From an uncultured Reyranella sp. (GTDB taxonomy: Bacteria; Pseudomonadota; Alphaproteobacteria; Reyranellales; Reyranellaceae): DNA of 46,734 bases. The notes under the pieces were generated by a model. It did no database searches. It was not told the DNA's origin and saw only the letters and a list, made by a program, of their open reading frames with translations. The position numbers and the translations under genes are program-made. The DNA is taken from contig NZ_CAMFKM010000024.1 of NCBI RefSeq assembly GCF_945957355.1, positions 1-46,734 of the forward strand, in the 5' to 3' direction. Shown here piece after piece: positions 25,003 to 33,048 of this stretch; position 1 is the first letter of the stretch, and every line of letters begins with the position of its first letter.

Positions 25003-25659
25003 ATGAGCCAACCGTCGCCGACCTATCGCCTCCATTACTTCCCCGAGTCGGGCAACAGCTACAAGCTGGCGCTGATGCTGACCCTGTGCGGCCAGACCTT
25101 CGAGCCGGTCTGGACCGATTTCGGCGGCGGCGTCACGCGCACGCCGGAGTGGCGCGCCACGGTCAACGAGATGGGCGAGATCCCCGTACTCGAAGAGGAT
25201 GGCCAGCGCCTGACCCAGACCGCGCCGATCCTGCTGCAGCTCGCCGCTCGATATGGCCTGTTCGGCGGAGAGACCGAGGCGGAAACATTCGAGATCCTGC
25301 GCTGGCTGTTCTGGGACAATCACAAGCTCACCGGCTACATGGCGACCTATCGCTACATGCGCGCCTTCACCCCGTCGGCCGATCAAGCCGTGCTCGCCTT
25401 CCTGCGCAAGCGCATCGACGACTATCTCGGCATCCTGAATGGCCACCTAGCGGATCGTCCCTTCGCGATCGGCGACCGGCCGACCATCGCCGATATCTCG
25501 ATGATGGCCTATCTGTCGTTCCCCAGGCACGAAGCCGGCTACGACCTGGCGGTCAGCCATCCTGCGGTGAACGCGTGGCTTCTGCGCATGGCCGCACTGC
25601 CCGGCTGGAAGGCGCCGTACGACCTGCTGCCGGGCAAGCGACTGCACTGTTACGTGTAG
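25003..25659 (+). CDS. Glutathione S-transferase family protein
   Basis: The 218-residue cytosolic protein has a thioredoxin-fold N-terminal domain (residues 1-85: YRLHYFPESGNSYKLALML, with Ser at the usual catalytic or GSH-stabilising place, and NEMGEIPVLEEDG containing the cis-Pro), then TQTAPILLQLAARYG. The all-helical C-terminal domain has FAIGDRPTIADISMMAYL near 155, the N-capping box and hydrophobic staple of GSTs. Substrates are not predictable. It stands alone, convergent with hyuB, with palindromic elements on both sides. It differs from the second GST in the window (36999-37640). Confidence 0.9.
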   Translation: MSQPSPTYRLHYFPESGNSYKLALMLTLCGQTFEPVWTDFGGGVTRTPEWRATVNEMGEIPVLEEDGQRLTQTAPILLQLAARYGLFGGETEAETFEILRWLFWDNHKLTGYMATYRYMRAFTPSADQAVLAFLRKRIDDYLGILNGHLADRPFAIGDRPTIADISMMAYLSFPRHEAGYDLAVSHPAVNAWLLRMAALPGWKAPYDLLPGKRLHCYV

Positions 25660-25690
25660 AGTCTTTCCGATCCAGAAAGATCAAACACCC

Positions 25691-25800
25691 ACCTCATCCT
25701 GGGGAGCCGCGCGTGCGCGGTGTCTCGAAGGATGGGCAACGAACGCAGTGCTCGTGCCATGCTTCGAGACGGCTGCTCTGCAGCCGCCTCAGCATGAGGT
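25691..25800. repeat. 110-bp palindromic element, copy A
   Basis: The element runs from ACCTCATCCTG to CAGCATGAGGT. Halves pair as CTCATCCTGGGGAG/CCTCAGCATGAG and TCTCGAAGGATGGGC/GCCATGCTTCGAGA, with inner local hairpins GCCGCGCGTGCGCGG and GGCTGCTCTGCAGCC. It fills the gap between the convergent GST and hyuB genes. Copy B at 33049-33158 has the same length and lies in the opposite orientation. Confidence 0.9.
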
Positions 25801-25815
25801 TGGTGGAGACCCCAG

Positions 25816-27483
25816 TTACTCCGCCGCGAGCTTACGCGCGCTTCTCGGATCGCGCGTGAGGAGGCCGTCGGCCAAGTCCCGTTCGATCATCGCATCGGGG
25901 CGTTCGACCACGCGGCCGAAGCCGGCGCCGCCGCCCACGAACATCTCGACGATGTCGCCCTTGCCGAGATCGAGGGCGGCCTTGCTCTTCAGCTCCTCGA
26001 CGCGGCCGTCGGCGCGGAAGACGCGGCAGGAACCACGTTGGCCGGGCTCGCCGCCCAGCAGGCCTTCGGGGGCGAGGCGGAAGCGGTCGGAGTAGATGGC
26101 GAGCTGCACGTCGTCGCGCAGGATCTCGCAGCGTCGGGTGAAGCCCGCGCCACCGCGCCGCGCGCCCAGGCCGAACGAATCGGGTGCCAGCTCGTAGCCG
26201 ACGATGCGGAAGAAGCCGTAGTCGATGTCGAGCGATTCGACCGGCGCGTTGGAACAGTTGCTGAGTGGCGAATCGACGGCGTCGCAGCCGTCGGCGTCCT
26301 TCGAGGCGCCGTAGCCGCCGCCGAAGATTTCAAGATAGACGCTATAACCCTTCTCGCCGAGATGGGAGAGGCAGAAGGCGGTCGTGCAGTCGAAGCCGGT
26401 GGCGATCACTCTGTCGGGCAGCGCCTGCGCCAGCGCCTTCATCACCGCGTTGAACACGCGATAGGCCGGGATCATGCGCGCCCGCACCGGCGCCGGCGGC
26501 CTGGGATTGAGCAGCGAGCCGTAAGGCACCTTGATCGCGATCGGCCGCGCCATGCCCTCGTTGTAGGGAATGTCGGGGCTGGTCAGCACCGACTTCACGC
26601 AGGCGAGCGCCGCTGAGAGCGTGCTGGAGTAGGGGCAGTTGAGGTTGCGCTTCACCTGCGCGCAGGTGCCCTCGAAATCGATCTCGACCGAATCGTCGGC
26701 GATGGTGACCTTGGCCTTCACCACCAGCGGCTCGTCGGTGAGGCCATCGTCGTCGACCGCATCCTCACCGTAGAAGGTGCCCTTGGGGGCCTGGGCGATG
26801 GCGGCGCGCACGCGGCGCTCGGAATAATCCTGCATCTCGCGCATCGCCGCCTCGAGCTTGTCGGTGCCGTAGCGCTCGCAGAGCTGCTTCACCCGCATCA
26901 CGCCGATCGCGTTGGCGGCGAACTGCGCATTGAAGTCGCCGATGGTGAGGTCGGGCACGCGCACGTTGGCCGTCACCAGGCGTTCGAACGAACCGCCGTT
27001 CCAGTCCTGCTCGAAACTGTAGCGCGAGGGCGGGAAGCGCAGCCCTTCCTGATAGACGTCGGAGGCGTGGATGTTGAGGCCGGGCGCGCCGCCGCCCAGA
27101 TCGAGATGGTGCGCCACCGAGGCGCCGAAGCCCACGACCCGGCCGCCCACGAAGATCGGCGTGAAGATGAAGACGTCGGGAATGTGCTGGCCGCCCTCGA
27201 ATGGGTCGTTGTTGATGAGGAAGTCGCCTTCCTTCAGCGTCTCGACGGGATGGCGGCGCAGGCAGGCGCGCAGGGTCTCGCCGATGGGCCCGAGCTGCAT
27301 CGGGATCAGCTCGGCCTGCGCCACCGTGTTGCCGTCGCGGTCCATCAGGCCCGCCGAGCCGTCGCGCGCCTCGCGCAGGATGGTCGAGTAGGCGGAGCGG
27401 ATCAGCTTCACGCCCATCTCGCGGGCGGCGGCGATCAGCGCCTGGCTGATAACGGCATAGTCGATCGGACCGAGCTGGCTCAT
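25816..27483 (-). CDS. Hydantoinase B/oxoprolinase family protein
   Basis: The 555-residue protein is the B subunit of an ATP-dependent hydantoinase/5-oxoprolinase/acetone-carboxylase-like enzyme. Family blocks include LIRSAYSTILREARDGSAGLMD near residues 28-48, DFLINNDPFEGGQHIPDV near 87-104 (metal and substrate region), VAHHLDLGGGAPG near 124 and RRGGAGFTRRCEILRD. The in-frame opening continues far upstream antisense to hyuA, but the ATG at 27483, overlapping the hyuA stop in an ATGA, gives the family start MSQLGPIDYAVISQAL. It forms a complex with HyuA to open cyclic imides or lactams such as hydantoins or 5-oxoproline; which one cannot be told. Confidence 0.92.
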   Translation of the reverse strand: MSQLGPIDYAVISQALIAAAREMGVKLIRSAYSTILREARDGSAGLMDRDGNTVAQAELIPMQLGPIGETLRACLRRHPVETLKEGDFLINNDPFEGGQHIPDVFIFTPIFVGGRVVGFGASVAHHLDLGGGAPGLNIHASDVYQEGLRFPPSRYSFEQDWNGGSFERLVTANVRVPDLTIGDFNAQFAANAIGVMRVKQLCERYGTDKLEAAMREMQDYSERRVRAAIAQAPKGTFYGEDAVDDDGLTDEPLVVKAKVTIADDSVEIDFEGTCAQVKRNLNCPYSSTLSAALACVKSVLTSPDIPYNEGMARPIAIKVPYGSLLNPRPPAPVRARMIPAYRVFNAVMKALAQALPDRVIATGFDCTTAFCLSHLGEKGYSVYLEIFGGGYGASKDADGCDAVDSPLSNCSNAPVESLDIDYGFFRIVGYELAPDSFGLGARRGGAGFTRRCEILRDDVQLAIYSDRFRLAPEGLLGGEPGQRGSCRVFRADGRVEELKSKAALDLGKGDIVEMFVGGGAGFGRVVERPDAMIERDLADGLLTRDPRSARKLAAE

Positions 27484-29495
27484 GGCGATCTCCGGAGGAT
27501 CAGATTGTCCGCTTCGTCGAGTCCGGCCGTCCAGCCCGGCGGCACCCAGGTCGTGGCGGTGTAGCCCTCGATGACGGCCGGGCCGACGATCTGCTGGCCC
27601 GCGGCCAGCGCTTCGGCGGTGTGGCGGGCGCAGTCGAGCCAGGCTTCGCCGTGGAAGATCTTCGCCTGTTCGGGCGCGCGCTGCTCGAGCTTCTCGCGGT
27701 CGAGCTTCGGGGCGCCGCCGATGGGGAGCGTGGCGCCAACCCTCAGGGTCACGATCTCGACGGGACGGTCGAGATTGGCGCCGTGCATGAAGGTGCGGTG
27801 ATGGGCATCCGCGAACAGGCTGGCGAGGCAGGCCGCGTCGAGCGAGCCCAGCCGATCGGCCGGAACCTCGACGCCGACCTCGAAGGCCTGGCCGACGAAG
27901 CGCATGTCGAGCGTGTGGGTGTAGTCCAGTGTGCCCGGCAGCCTCATCCCGGCGAACTGCGCGGCGAGTCTGTCCCGCATCTCGCCGAAGATACGGCCGG
28001 CGTCGCGGGCCGCCGTGTCGTCGAGCTTCATCTTGCGCGTGACGGCATCGAACTTGGTGTAGTCCGAGGCGACCAGCCCGTAGGCCGAGATCACGCCGGC
28101 ATTGGGCGGCACGACGATGGTCGAGATGCCGAGCTCCTCGGCAATGCGGGCGGCATGCAGCGGACCGGCGCCGCCGAACGGCACCAGCGCATAGTCGCGC
28201 GGATCGCGGCCGCGTTCGGTCGAGACGAGCTGGATGGCGCGCACGATGTTGGCGTCGGCGAGCTGCAGCGCCGAGGCGGCGGCCTGCTCGACACTGAGAG
28301 AGAAGCGTTCGGCCAGCGGCTCGAAGGCGCGCCGCGCCGCCTCTCCGTCGAGCTTCATGCGGCCGCCCAGGAACGCGCCGGGCCGGATCGTGCCGATCAC
28401 GATATGCGCATCGGTCGTCGCGGGCTCGGTGCCGCCGCGGCCGTAGCAGGCGGGCCCCGGATCGGCGCCGGTGCTCTGCGGACCGACCCGCAGCATGCCG
28501 CCATCGTCGACCCAGGCGAGCGAGCCGCCACCGGCGCCTACGGAAACGATGTCGAGCACGGGCGTGCGGATCGGCAATCCGTCGATCTCGGTCTCGGCCG
28601 CCAGCGAGGGACGGCCATCCTGCACCAGGCACACGTCGGTCGAGGTGCCGCCCATGTCGAAGGTGATGAGATCCTTGAAGCCCGAGCGGGCGGCCTGGCG
28701 CGTGGCGCCGACGACGCCGGCCGCGGGGCCGGAATAGAGCGCGGTGATCGCGCTCTGGCGCATCGCCTCGGCAGGCAGGCGTCCGCCGTTGGACTGCATC
28801 ACCGTGAAACGGCCCTTGAAGCCCGCGTCGGCGAGCTTGTTCTCGAAGCGATGCAGGTAGCCGTCGATCACCGGCTGCACATAGGCGGAGAGCAGGGTCG
28901 TCGAGGCCCGCTCGAATTCGCGGAATTCGCGCGCCACCTGATGGCTGCAGGTCACCAGCACGCCCGGCAGCGCCTCGGCGATTAACTCAGCGAGCCGCTT
29001 CTCGTGCACCGGGTCGGCATAGGCGTTCAGCAGGCAGATCGCGACCGCGCGGTATCCTCCATCCCTGAGGGCAGGCAGCAGCCCAGCCTTCACCTTCGCT
29101 TCGTCGAGCGGCGTCTCGACCGAGCCGTCGGCGCGCAGGCGCTCGACCGCTTCGAAGCAATCCTTGCGGCGCACCGGCGGCGCGGGCTTGGCATAGAAGA
29201 GATCGTAGATGTTGCGCCGGTCGTGGCGCTGCATGAACAGCAGGTCGCGGAAGCCCGCTGTGGCGACGAAGGCCACGGTCGCGCCCTTGCGCTCCAGCAC
29301 GGCGTTGGTGGCGACGGTCGAGCCGTGGCCGAGATCCTCGATGCGCGCGAGATCGATGCCCGACGCGGTGAGCGCCGCGAAAGCGCCGACATCGGGCGAC
29401 TTCGGCGTGCTCGGCACCTTGGTGACGACGACCCGGCCGCCCTCGACGGCGACGAGGTCGGTGAACGTTCCGCCAACCTCGACGCCGACGCGCAT
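27480..29495 (-). CDS. Hydantoinase A/oxoprolinase family protein
   Basis: The 671-residue A subunit has an actin-like ATPase fold. It begins MRVGVEVGGTFTDLVA (phosphate-binding loop of Hydant_A_N), has GHGSTVATNAVLERKGA near residue 57, GFRDLLFMQRHDRRNIYD near 81, then the hydantoinase A core with SGPAAGVVGA near 250, DMGGTSTDVCLV near 275, and VPFGGAGPLHA near 432. It provides ATP-dependent phosphorylation for ring opening with HyuB. The gene starts 10 bases after the ubiK stop, so it is probably co-transcribed with ubiK, an unexpected partner. Likely ligands are 5-oxoproline, hydantoins or N-methylhydantoin. Confidence 0.93.
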   Translation of the reverse strand: MRVGVEVGGTFTDLVAVEGGRVVVTKVPSTPKSPDVGAFAALTASGIDLARIEDLGHGSTVATNAVLERKGATVAFVATAGFRDLLFMQRHDRRNIYDLFYAKPAPPVRRKDCFEAVERLRADGSVETPLDEAKVKAGLLPALRDGGYRAVAICLLNAYADPVHEKRLAELIAEALPGVLVTCSHQVAREFREFERASTTLLSAYVQPVIDGYLHRFENKLADAGFKGRFTVMQSNGGRLPAEAMRQSAITALYSGPAAGVVGATRQAARSGFKDLITFDMGGTSTDVCLVQDGRPSLAAETEIDGLPIRTPVLDIVSVGAGGGSLAWVDDGGMLRVGPQSTGADPGPACYGRGGTEPATTDAHIVIGTIRPGAFLGGRMKLDGEAARRAFEPLAERFSLSVEQAAASALQLADANIVRAIQLVSTERGRDPRDYALVPFGGAGPLHAARIAEELGISTIVVPPNAGVISAYGLVASDYTKFDAVTRKMKLDDTAARDAGRIFGEMRDRLAAQFAGMRLPGTLDYTHTLDMRFVGQAFEVGVEVPADRLGSLDAACLASLFADAHHRTFMHGANLDRPVEIVTLRVGATLPIGGAPKLDREKLEQRAPEQAKIFHGEAWLDCARHTAEALAAGQQIVGPAVIEGYTATTWVPPGWTAGLDEADNLILRRSP

Positions 29496-29505
29496 GGTTC
29501 GCGTC

Positions 29506-29772
29506 CTACGCTTGGGGGTCGGAGGGGCCGGCGAGCCTGGCCTGCAGCTCGGCGATCTGCTTGCGGAGCTCCTCGTTCTCCTCGCGCGCCTTGGCGGCCA
29601 TCGCCTTCACGGCGTCGAACTCGTCGCGCCGCGGAATGTCCATGCCGTCCAGGATCTTGGCGATCTGGTCGCGGAAGCGGGCCTCGACCTCGTCCTTCAT
29701 GCCGGTCAGCGCGCCCATGGCGCCGTTGGCCACCTTGGTGAGGTCGTCGATGAACGGATTGCGGGTTTGCAT
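29506..29772 (-). CDS. ubiK: UbiK-family ubiquinone biosynthesis accessory factor (BMFP domain, YqiC-like)
   Basis: This 88-residue protein has the BMFP/UbiK layout: an N-terminal amphipathic region (NPFIDDLTKVANGAMGAL, residues 5-22), central helix KDEVEARFRDQIAKIL and a C-terminal coiled coil (EENEELRKQIAELQARL). UbiK homologs assist the soluble ubiquinone-synthesis complex and bind membranes and UbiJ; Brucella BMFP and E. coli YqiC are relatives. The ATG at 29772 has CAGGAGACC upstream. A longer frame in this phase runs antisense to the enoyl-CoA hydratase gene and is rejected. It is divergent from that gene with 69 bases between, and precedes hyuA. Confidence 0.85.
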   Translation of the reverse strand: MQTRNPFIDDLTKVANGAMGALTGMKDEVEARFRDQIAKILDGMDIPRRDEFDAVKAMAAKAREENEELRKQIAELQARLAGPSDPQA

Positions 29773-29841
29773 GGCAGGTCTCCTGATGCGGCGAGTATGG
29801 GCGGCTGGTAGCATCCCGCGCAAGAAGCACTGGAGGACGCC

Positions 29842-30576
29842 GTGAGTCTGGTCAAAGTCGAGTCGAGCGAAGGCATCACCACCATCACCATGATGCGCCC
29901 GGAGAAGCGCAACGCGCTGACCCAGGAGCTGTGCGACGGGCTCTACGAGGCCTATCGCGCCTTCGAGGAGGGCGACGACCTGGTCGCCGTGCTGCAGGCC
30001 GACGGCCCGGCCTTCTGCGTCGGCGCCGACCTCAATAATCCGCCCGCCGCCATGTGGAAGGCCGTGCCGCATGTCAGCCACGCGCTCACCAAGCCCGTCA
30101 TTGCCGCCACCCAGGGCTGGGTGATCGGCGGCGGTATCTGCCTCGTGATGACGTGTGACCTCATGGTGTCTGCCGATACCACCAAGTTCATGTACCCTGA
30201 GGCCAAGGTCGGCGTGTTCGGGGGGCTGATGCCGGGCATCGTTTCGCGCATGCCACACAAGGTCGCGATGGAGCTGCTGCTGCTCGGCGAGGAGATTTCC
30301 GTGAAGCGCGCCTATGACGTGGGCTTCGTGAACAAGGTCGTGCCGCTGGGCCAGGAGCGTGCCGAGGCGCGCCGCATGGCCAAGGTGATTGCCGAGTCCG
30401 CGCCGCTGGTGATCCGCACCCTGCGTGACTTCGCCAACCAGACCCTGCCGCGCGGTCCGGCCGAGGTGTTCGTGCCGGAGCGGTACAAGCTCGAGACCAT
30501 CGCCAACTCCGACGACCGCAAGGAGGGCGCTGCCGCCTTCCGCGAGAAGCGGACGCCGAAGTTCAAGGGACGCTGA
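29842..30576 (+). CDS. Enoyl-CoA hydratase/isomerase family protein
   Basis: The 244-residue crotonase-fold protein starts at GTG 29842, seven bases after TGGAGG. It has IRMRPEKRN-like TITMMRPEKRNALTQELC near residues 15-32, the oxyanion-hole loop PAFCVGADL near 54 and GWVIGGGICLVMTCDL near 92-107. The usual catalytic Glu pair is not obvious: the region reads PEAKVGVFGGLMPGIVSRM near 118, where one glutamate is present in YPEAKVG. It may therefore be an isomerase, hydrolase or hydratase; substrate unknown. It leads a plus-strand group with proC and a TetR gene. Confidence 0.88.
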   Translation: MSLVKVESSEGITTITMMRPEKRNALTQELCDGLYEAYRAFEEGDDLVAVLQADGPAFCVGADLNNPPAAMWKAVPHVSHALTKPVIAATQGWVIGGGICLVMTCDLMVSADTTKFMYPEAKVGVFGGLMPGIVSRMPHKVAMELLLLGEEISVKRAYDVGFVNKVVPLGQERAEARRMAKVIAESAPLVIRTLRDFANQTLPRGPAEVFVPERYKLETIANSDDRKEGAAAFREKRTPKFKGR

Positions 30577-30581
30577 TCGCC

Positions 30582-31379
30582 ATGGGCAAGCTGCTGCTGG
30601 TCGGTTGCGGCAAGATGGGCGGCGCCATGCTCGACGGGTGGCTGGCGCGCGGCCTTCGGGCTGCCGACATCGTCGTCGCCGAGCCGGTCGAGGCGATCCG
30701 CCCCCGGCACGCCGGCGTCCGCGTCGTCTCCTCCTCGGCCGAGATGGCGGAGATGCCGGAGATCGTCGTGCTGGCGGTGAAGCCGCAGTCGATGGACGAG
30801 ACGCTGGTCGATCTGCGGCGCTTTGCCGGGCAGGGGGCGGTGTTCCTGTCGATCGCGGCCGGCAAGACGCTGGGCTATTTCGCGGCCCGTCTCGGACACG
30901 CGGCGAAGATCGTGCGGGCCATGCCCAACACGCCGGCAGCGGTGCGCCAGGGCATCACCGTCGCGACGGCGGCGGCGAGCGTGACGGCGGCGGAGAAGAA
31001 GCGCTGTCACGAGCTGCTGGAGGCAGTCGGCCAGGTCGTGTGGGCCGACGACGAGGCGCTGATGGATCCGGTCACGGCCCTGTCCGGCAGCGGCCCGGCC
31101 TATGTGTTCCTGCTGGTCGAGGCGATGGCCGCGGCGGGTGTGAAGGCCGGCCTCCCGGCCGACATGGCCATGCAGCTCGCCCGTGCGACGGTGGTGGGCA
31201 GCGGCGAACTGCTGAAGCAATCGAAGGAGCCGGCGTCGCAGTTGCGCGTTAACGTCACCAGTCCCGGCGGCACCACCGCCGCAGCTCTGCAGGTCCTGAT
31301 GGCAAGCGACGGCATCCAACCGGTGTTCGACAAGGCGCTGGCCGCAGCCTCACATCGTTCGAAGGAGTTGGCGGGATGA
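30582..31379 (+). CDS. proC: Pyrroline-5-carboxylate reductase
   Basis: ProC makes L-proline from 1-pyrroline-5-carboxylate with NAD(P)H, the last step of proline synthesis in the cytosol. The 265-residue product fits the family (about 270). The Rossmann loop LVGCGKMGGAMLDGW is at 6-20, VLAVKPQ near 65, RAMPNTPAAVRQG near 109, and the C-terminal dimer domain has the signature ALSGSGPAYVFLLVEA near 165 and VTSPGGTTAAALQVL. It begins five bases after the enoyl-CoA hydratase stop and overlaps the TetR gene start (ATGA), so the three are probably co-transcribed. Confidence 0.96.
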   Translation: MGKLLLVGCGKMGGAMLDGWLARGLRAADIVVAEPVEAIRPRHAGVRVVSSSAEMAEMPEIVVLAVKPQSMDETLVDLRRFAGQGAVFLSIAAGKTLGYFAARLGHAAKIVRAMPNTPAAVRQGITVATAAASVTAAEKKRCHELLEAVGQVVWADDEALMDPVTALSGSGPAYVFLLVEAMAAAGVKAGLPADMAMQLARATVVGSGELLKQSKEPASQLRVNVTSPGGTTAAALQVLMASDGIQPVFDKALAAASHRSKELAG

Positions 31380-31999
31380 CGGCGGATGGCGAGAAAGCGC
31401 TCGATGCCTTCCTCGGCCTGATCGCCGAGAAGGGGTATGCGGACGTGGCGCTGCGCGACGTGGCGCAAGCGGCGGGGCTGGAGTTCGCCGATCTCTATCG
31501 CCTTTATCCCGACAAGACTGCGCTGGCGGCAGCCTTCATGGCGCGCATCGATGCGGACGTGATGGCGGGCACGGCGTCCTCGGTCGATCCGGAGGAGACG
31601 GCACGCGACCGGCTGTTCGACGTGATGATGCGCCGCTACGACGCGCTCCGGCCCTACCGCGCGGCGCTGCGGGCGTTGCGTCGCGCGGGGACTCGTGACC
31701 CGATGCTCGCGATGGCGATGGGTCCGGGCCTTCGCCGCTCGATGGCGGCGATGCTGGAGGCTGCGTCGCTGGCCAGCGACGGGGTCCCCGGTGCGCTGCG
31801 GCAGAATGGTCTGCTGGCCATTCATTATGCCGTGTCGCGGGTGTTCGACCGCGACGATACCCAGGATCTCTCCAAGACGATGGCGGCGTTGGACAACCGT
31901 CTGAAGACGGCCGAGCGCTGGTCGCAACTCTTTGACAAATATGTGAAATCTCCACGCGCCAGCGCGCCGTCAGGACCTCCGGTTTCGCCCGACGCGTGA
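31376..31999 (+). CDS. TetR family transcriptional regulator
   Basis: The 207-residue product has an N-terminal helix-turn-helix of the TetR class (about residues 7-55): ALDAFLGLIAEKGYADVALRDVAQAAGLEFADLYRLYPDK can be seen in pieces, with the ADLYRLYPDKTAL ending typical of TetR recognition helices. The C-terminal helical domain (60-190), with RRYDALRPYRAALRALRRAG, also resembles that of COQ9-like or TetR_C regulators. It overlaps proC by four bases, a linkage common in this group of alphaproteobacteria. Its targets are not evident; the phasin promoter directly downstream carries motifs of a different, PhaR type. Confidence 0.82.
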   Translation: MTADGEKALDAFLGLIAEKGYADVALRDVAQAAGLEFADLYRLYPDKTALAAAFMARIDADVMAGTASSVDPEETARDRLFDVMMRRYDALRPYRAALRALRRAGTRDPMLAMAMGPGLRRSMAAMLEAASLASDGVPGALRQNGLLAIHYAVSRVFDRDDTQDLSKTMAALDNRLKTAERWSQLFDKYVKSPRASAPSGPPVSPDA

Positions 32000-32002
32000 A
32001 GA

Positions 32003-32080
32003 TTTTGTGCGGTGCACAAAAACTCCCCTTGACTCACTGCAAGGCATCCCTAAATTGAGCTTCATTGTGCACCGCAGCAA
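32003..32080 (+). promoter_or_regulatory. Phasin promoter with two probable PhaR-type operators
   Basis: TTTTGTGC-GGT-GCACAAAA (32003-32021) is a perfect 8-bp-arm palindrome. TTGTGCACCGCAGCAA (32065-32080) carries the same core in reverse complement (TGCGGTGCACAA). Between them are TTGACT (32029-32034) and TAAATT (32051-32056) with 16-base spacing. The reverse of the second site fits the reported PhbF/PhaR pattern TGnTGCnnnGCAA except for one base. This is a likely autoregulated PHB-granule promoter. Confidence 0.7.
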
Positions 32081-32128
32081 AGCGGGGCACCCCAGTTCAG
32101 CCTTGCTTTGTCCCTCAAGGAGATTTCC

Positions 32129-32563
32129 ATGTACGCCAACGGTGCCTTCAAGAACCCCTTCGCCGACTTCGACTTCAGCAAGGTCGCCGGCGAGTTCAAG
32201 CTCCCGACCGTGAACGTCGAGACGTTCGTCGAGACCGCGCGCAAGAACTTCGCGACCATGACCTCGCTCAACACCGCCGCCGTCGAGCAGATGAAGACGA
32301 TCGCGCAGCGCCAGGGCGACATGGTCCGCGCCGCGATGGAAGACTTCTCCAAGCACGGCAGCGAAGTGCTCGCCGCCGCGACCGTCGAGGAGAAGGCCGC
32401 CAAGCAGATCGACTTCATCAAGAAGTCCTACGACTCGGCCATCACCAACACCAAGGAACTGGCCGACCTCTACACCAAGGGCCAGGCCGACGCCGTGACG
32501 GCGCTGAGCGCCCGCGTCGCCGAGCTGACCGAAGAGGTCAAGGCCGCGATCGCCAAGAAGTAA
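32129..32563 (+). CDS. Phasin family protein (PHA granule-associated)
   Basis: The 144-residue protein matches the phasin_2 family: short, helical, alanine- and lysine-rich, with NPFADFDFSKVAGEFKLP near the N-terminus, then VETFVETARKNFATMTSLN and VEQMKTIAQRQGDMVRAAMEDF, and a C-terminal amphipathic coil ending AAIAKK. Phasins coat polyhydroxyalkanoate granules and control their number and size. The ATG at 32129 follows AAGGAG; a TTG at 32108 in frame is not needed. Strong promoter elements and a terminator flank it, so it is monocistronic and probably highly expressed under PHA-accumulating conditions. No phaC or phaR gene is in the window. Confidence 0.88.
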   Translation: MYANGAFKNPFADFDFSKVAGEFKLPTVNVETFVETARKNFATMTSLNTAAVEQMKTIAQRQGDMVRAAMEDFSKHGSEVLAAATVEEKAAKQIDFIKKSYDSAITNTKELADLYTKGQADAVTALSARVAELTEEVKAAIAKK

Positions 32564-32605
32564 GCGTTTTAGAGTAAGCGTGGGTCGGCCTGTCGCCGAT
32601 CCGGG

Positions 32606-32637
32606 AAAGGGGCCGCGTACGTGGCCCCTTTTCTTTT
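32606..32637 (+). terminator. Rho-independent terminator of the phasin gene
   Basis: AAAGGGGCC (32606-32614) pairs with GGCCCCTTT (32623-32631) around an 8-base loop GCGTACGT, followed by TTCTTTT. It lies 43 bases after the phasin stop. The A-rich left side would also give a U-tract in antisense. Confidence 0.92.
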
Positions 32638-32666
32638 GCGGGGACGCCTCTAGGCTCCGCGCCATC

Positions 32667-33005
32667 ATGACATCCATCACCTACGAAGATTTCGAGCGTG
32701 TCGACATTCGCGTCGGCACCATCGTCGAGGCCGCCCCGCTCGAAGGCGCGCGCAAGCCCGCCCATCGCCTGCTGATCGATTTCGGCGGCGAGATCGGGAC
32801 GAAGAAATCCTCGGCGCAGATCACCGTGCACTACACGCCGCAGGAACTGGTCGGCCGTCAGGTCGCGGCGGTCGTGAACTTCCCGCCGCGCCAGATCGGC
32901 AGGTTCATGTCCGAAGTCCTGACGCTCGGCTTCCCCGCTGCCGACGGCAGCGTCGTGCTGATCGCGCCGACCAAGCCCGTGCCGAATGGCGGCAAGCTGT
33001 TTTAG
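32667..33005 (+). CDS. csaA: CsaA-type tRNA-binding chaperone domain protein
   Basis: This 112-residue protein is a single OB-fold tRNA-binding domain. It begins MTSITYEDFERVDIRVGTIV, then has KPAHRLLIDFGGEIGTKKSSAQITVHY and QVAAVVNFPPRQIGRFMSEVL, like CsaA (about 110 residues), a chaperone proposed to assist protein export in Bacillus. E. coli has related domains in MetRS and YgjH. The ATG at 32667 matches the family N-terminus; the in-frame extension overlaps the phasin terminator. It stands between the terminator and a 110-bp palindrome, convergent with the branched-chain aminotransferase gene. No strong ribosome binding site is apparent. Confidence 0.9.
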   Translation: MTSITYEDFERVDIRVGTIVEAAPLEGARKPAHRLLIDFGGEIGTKKSSAQITVHYTPQELVGRQVAAVVNFPPRQIGRFMSEVLTLGFPAADGSVVLIAPTKPVPNGGKLF

Positions 33006-33048
33006 TCGTTCGGCGCCCGGAAGAATTCCGTCGGCTTTTCAAACAATC

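Noticed and set aside
27484..28632. N-terminal extension of the hyuB frame beyond 27483
   Set aside because: It lies within hyuA in another phase; the ATGA overlap start gives the correct family N-terminus.
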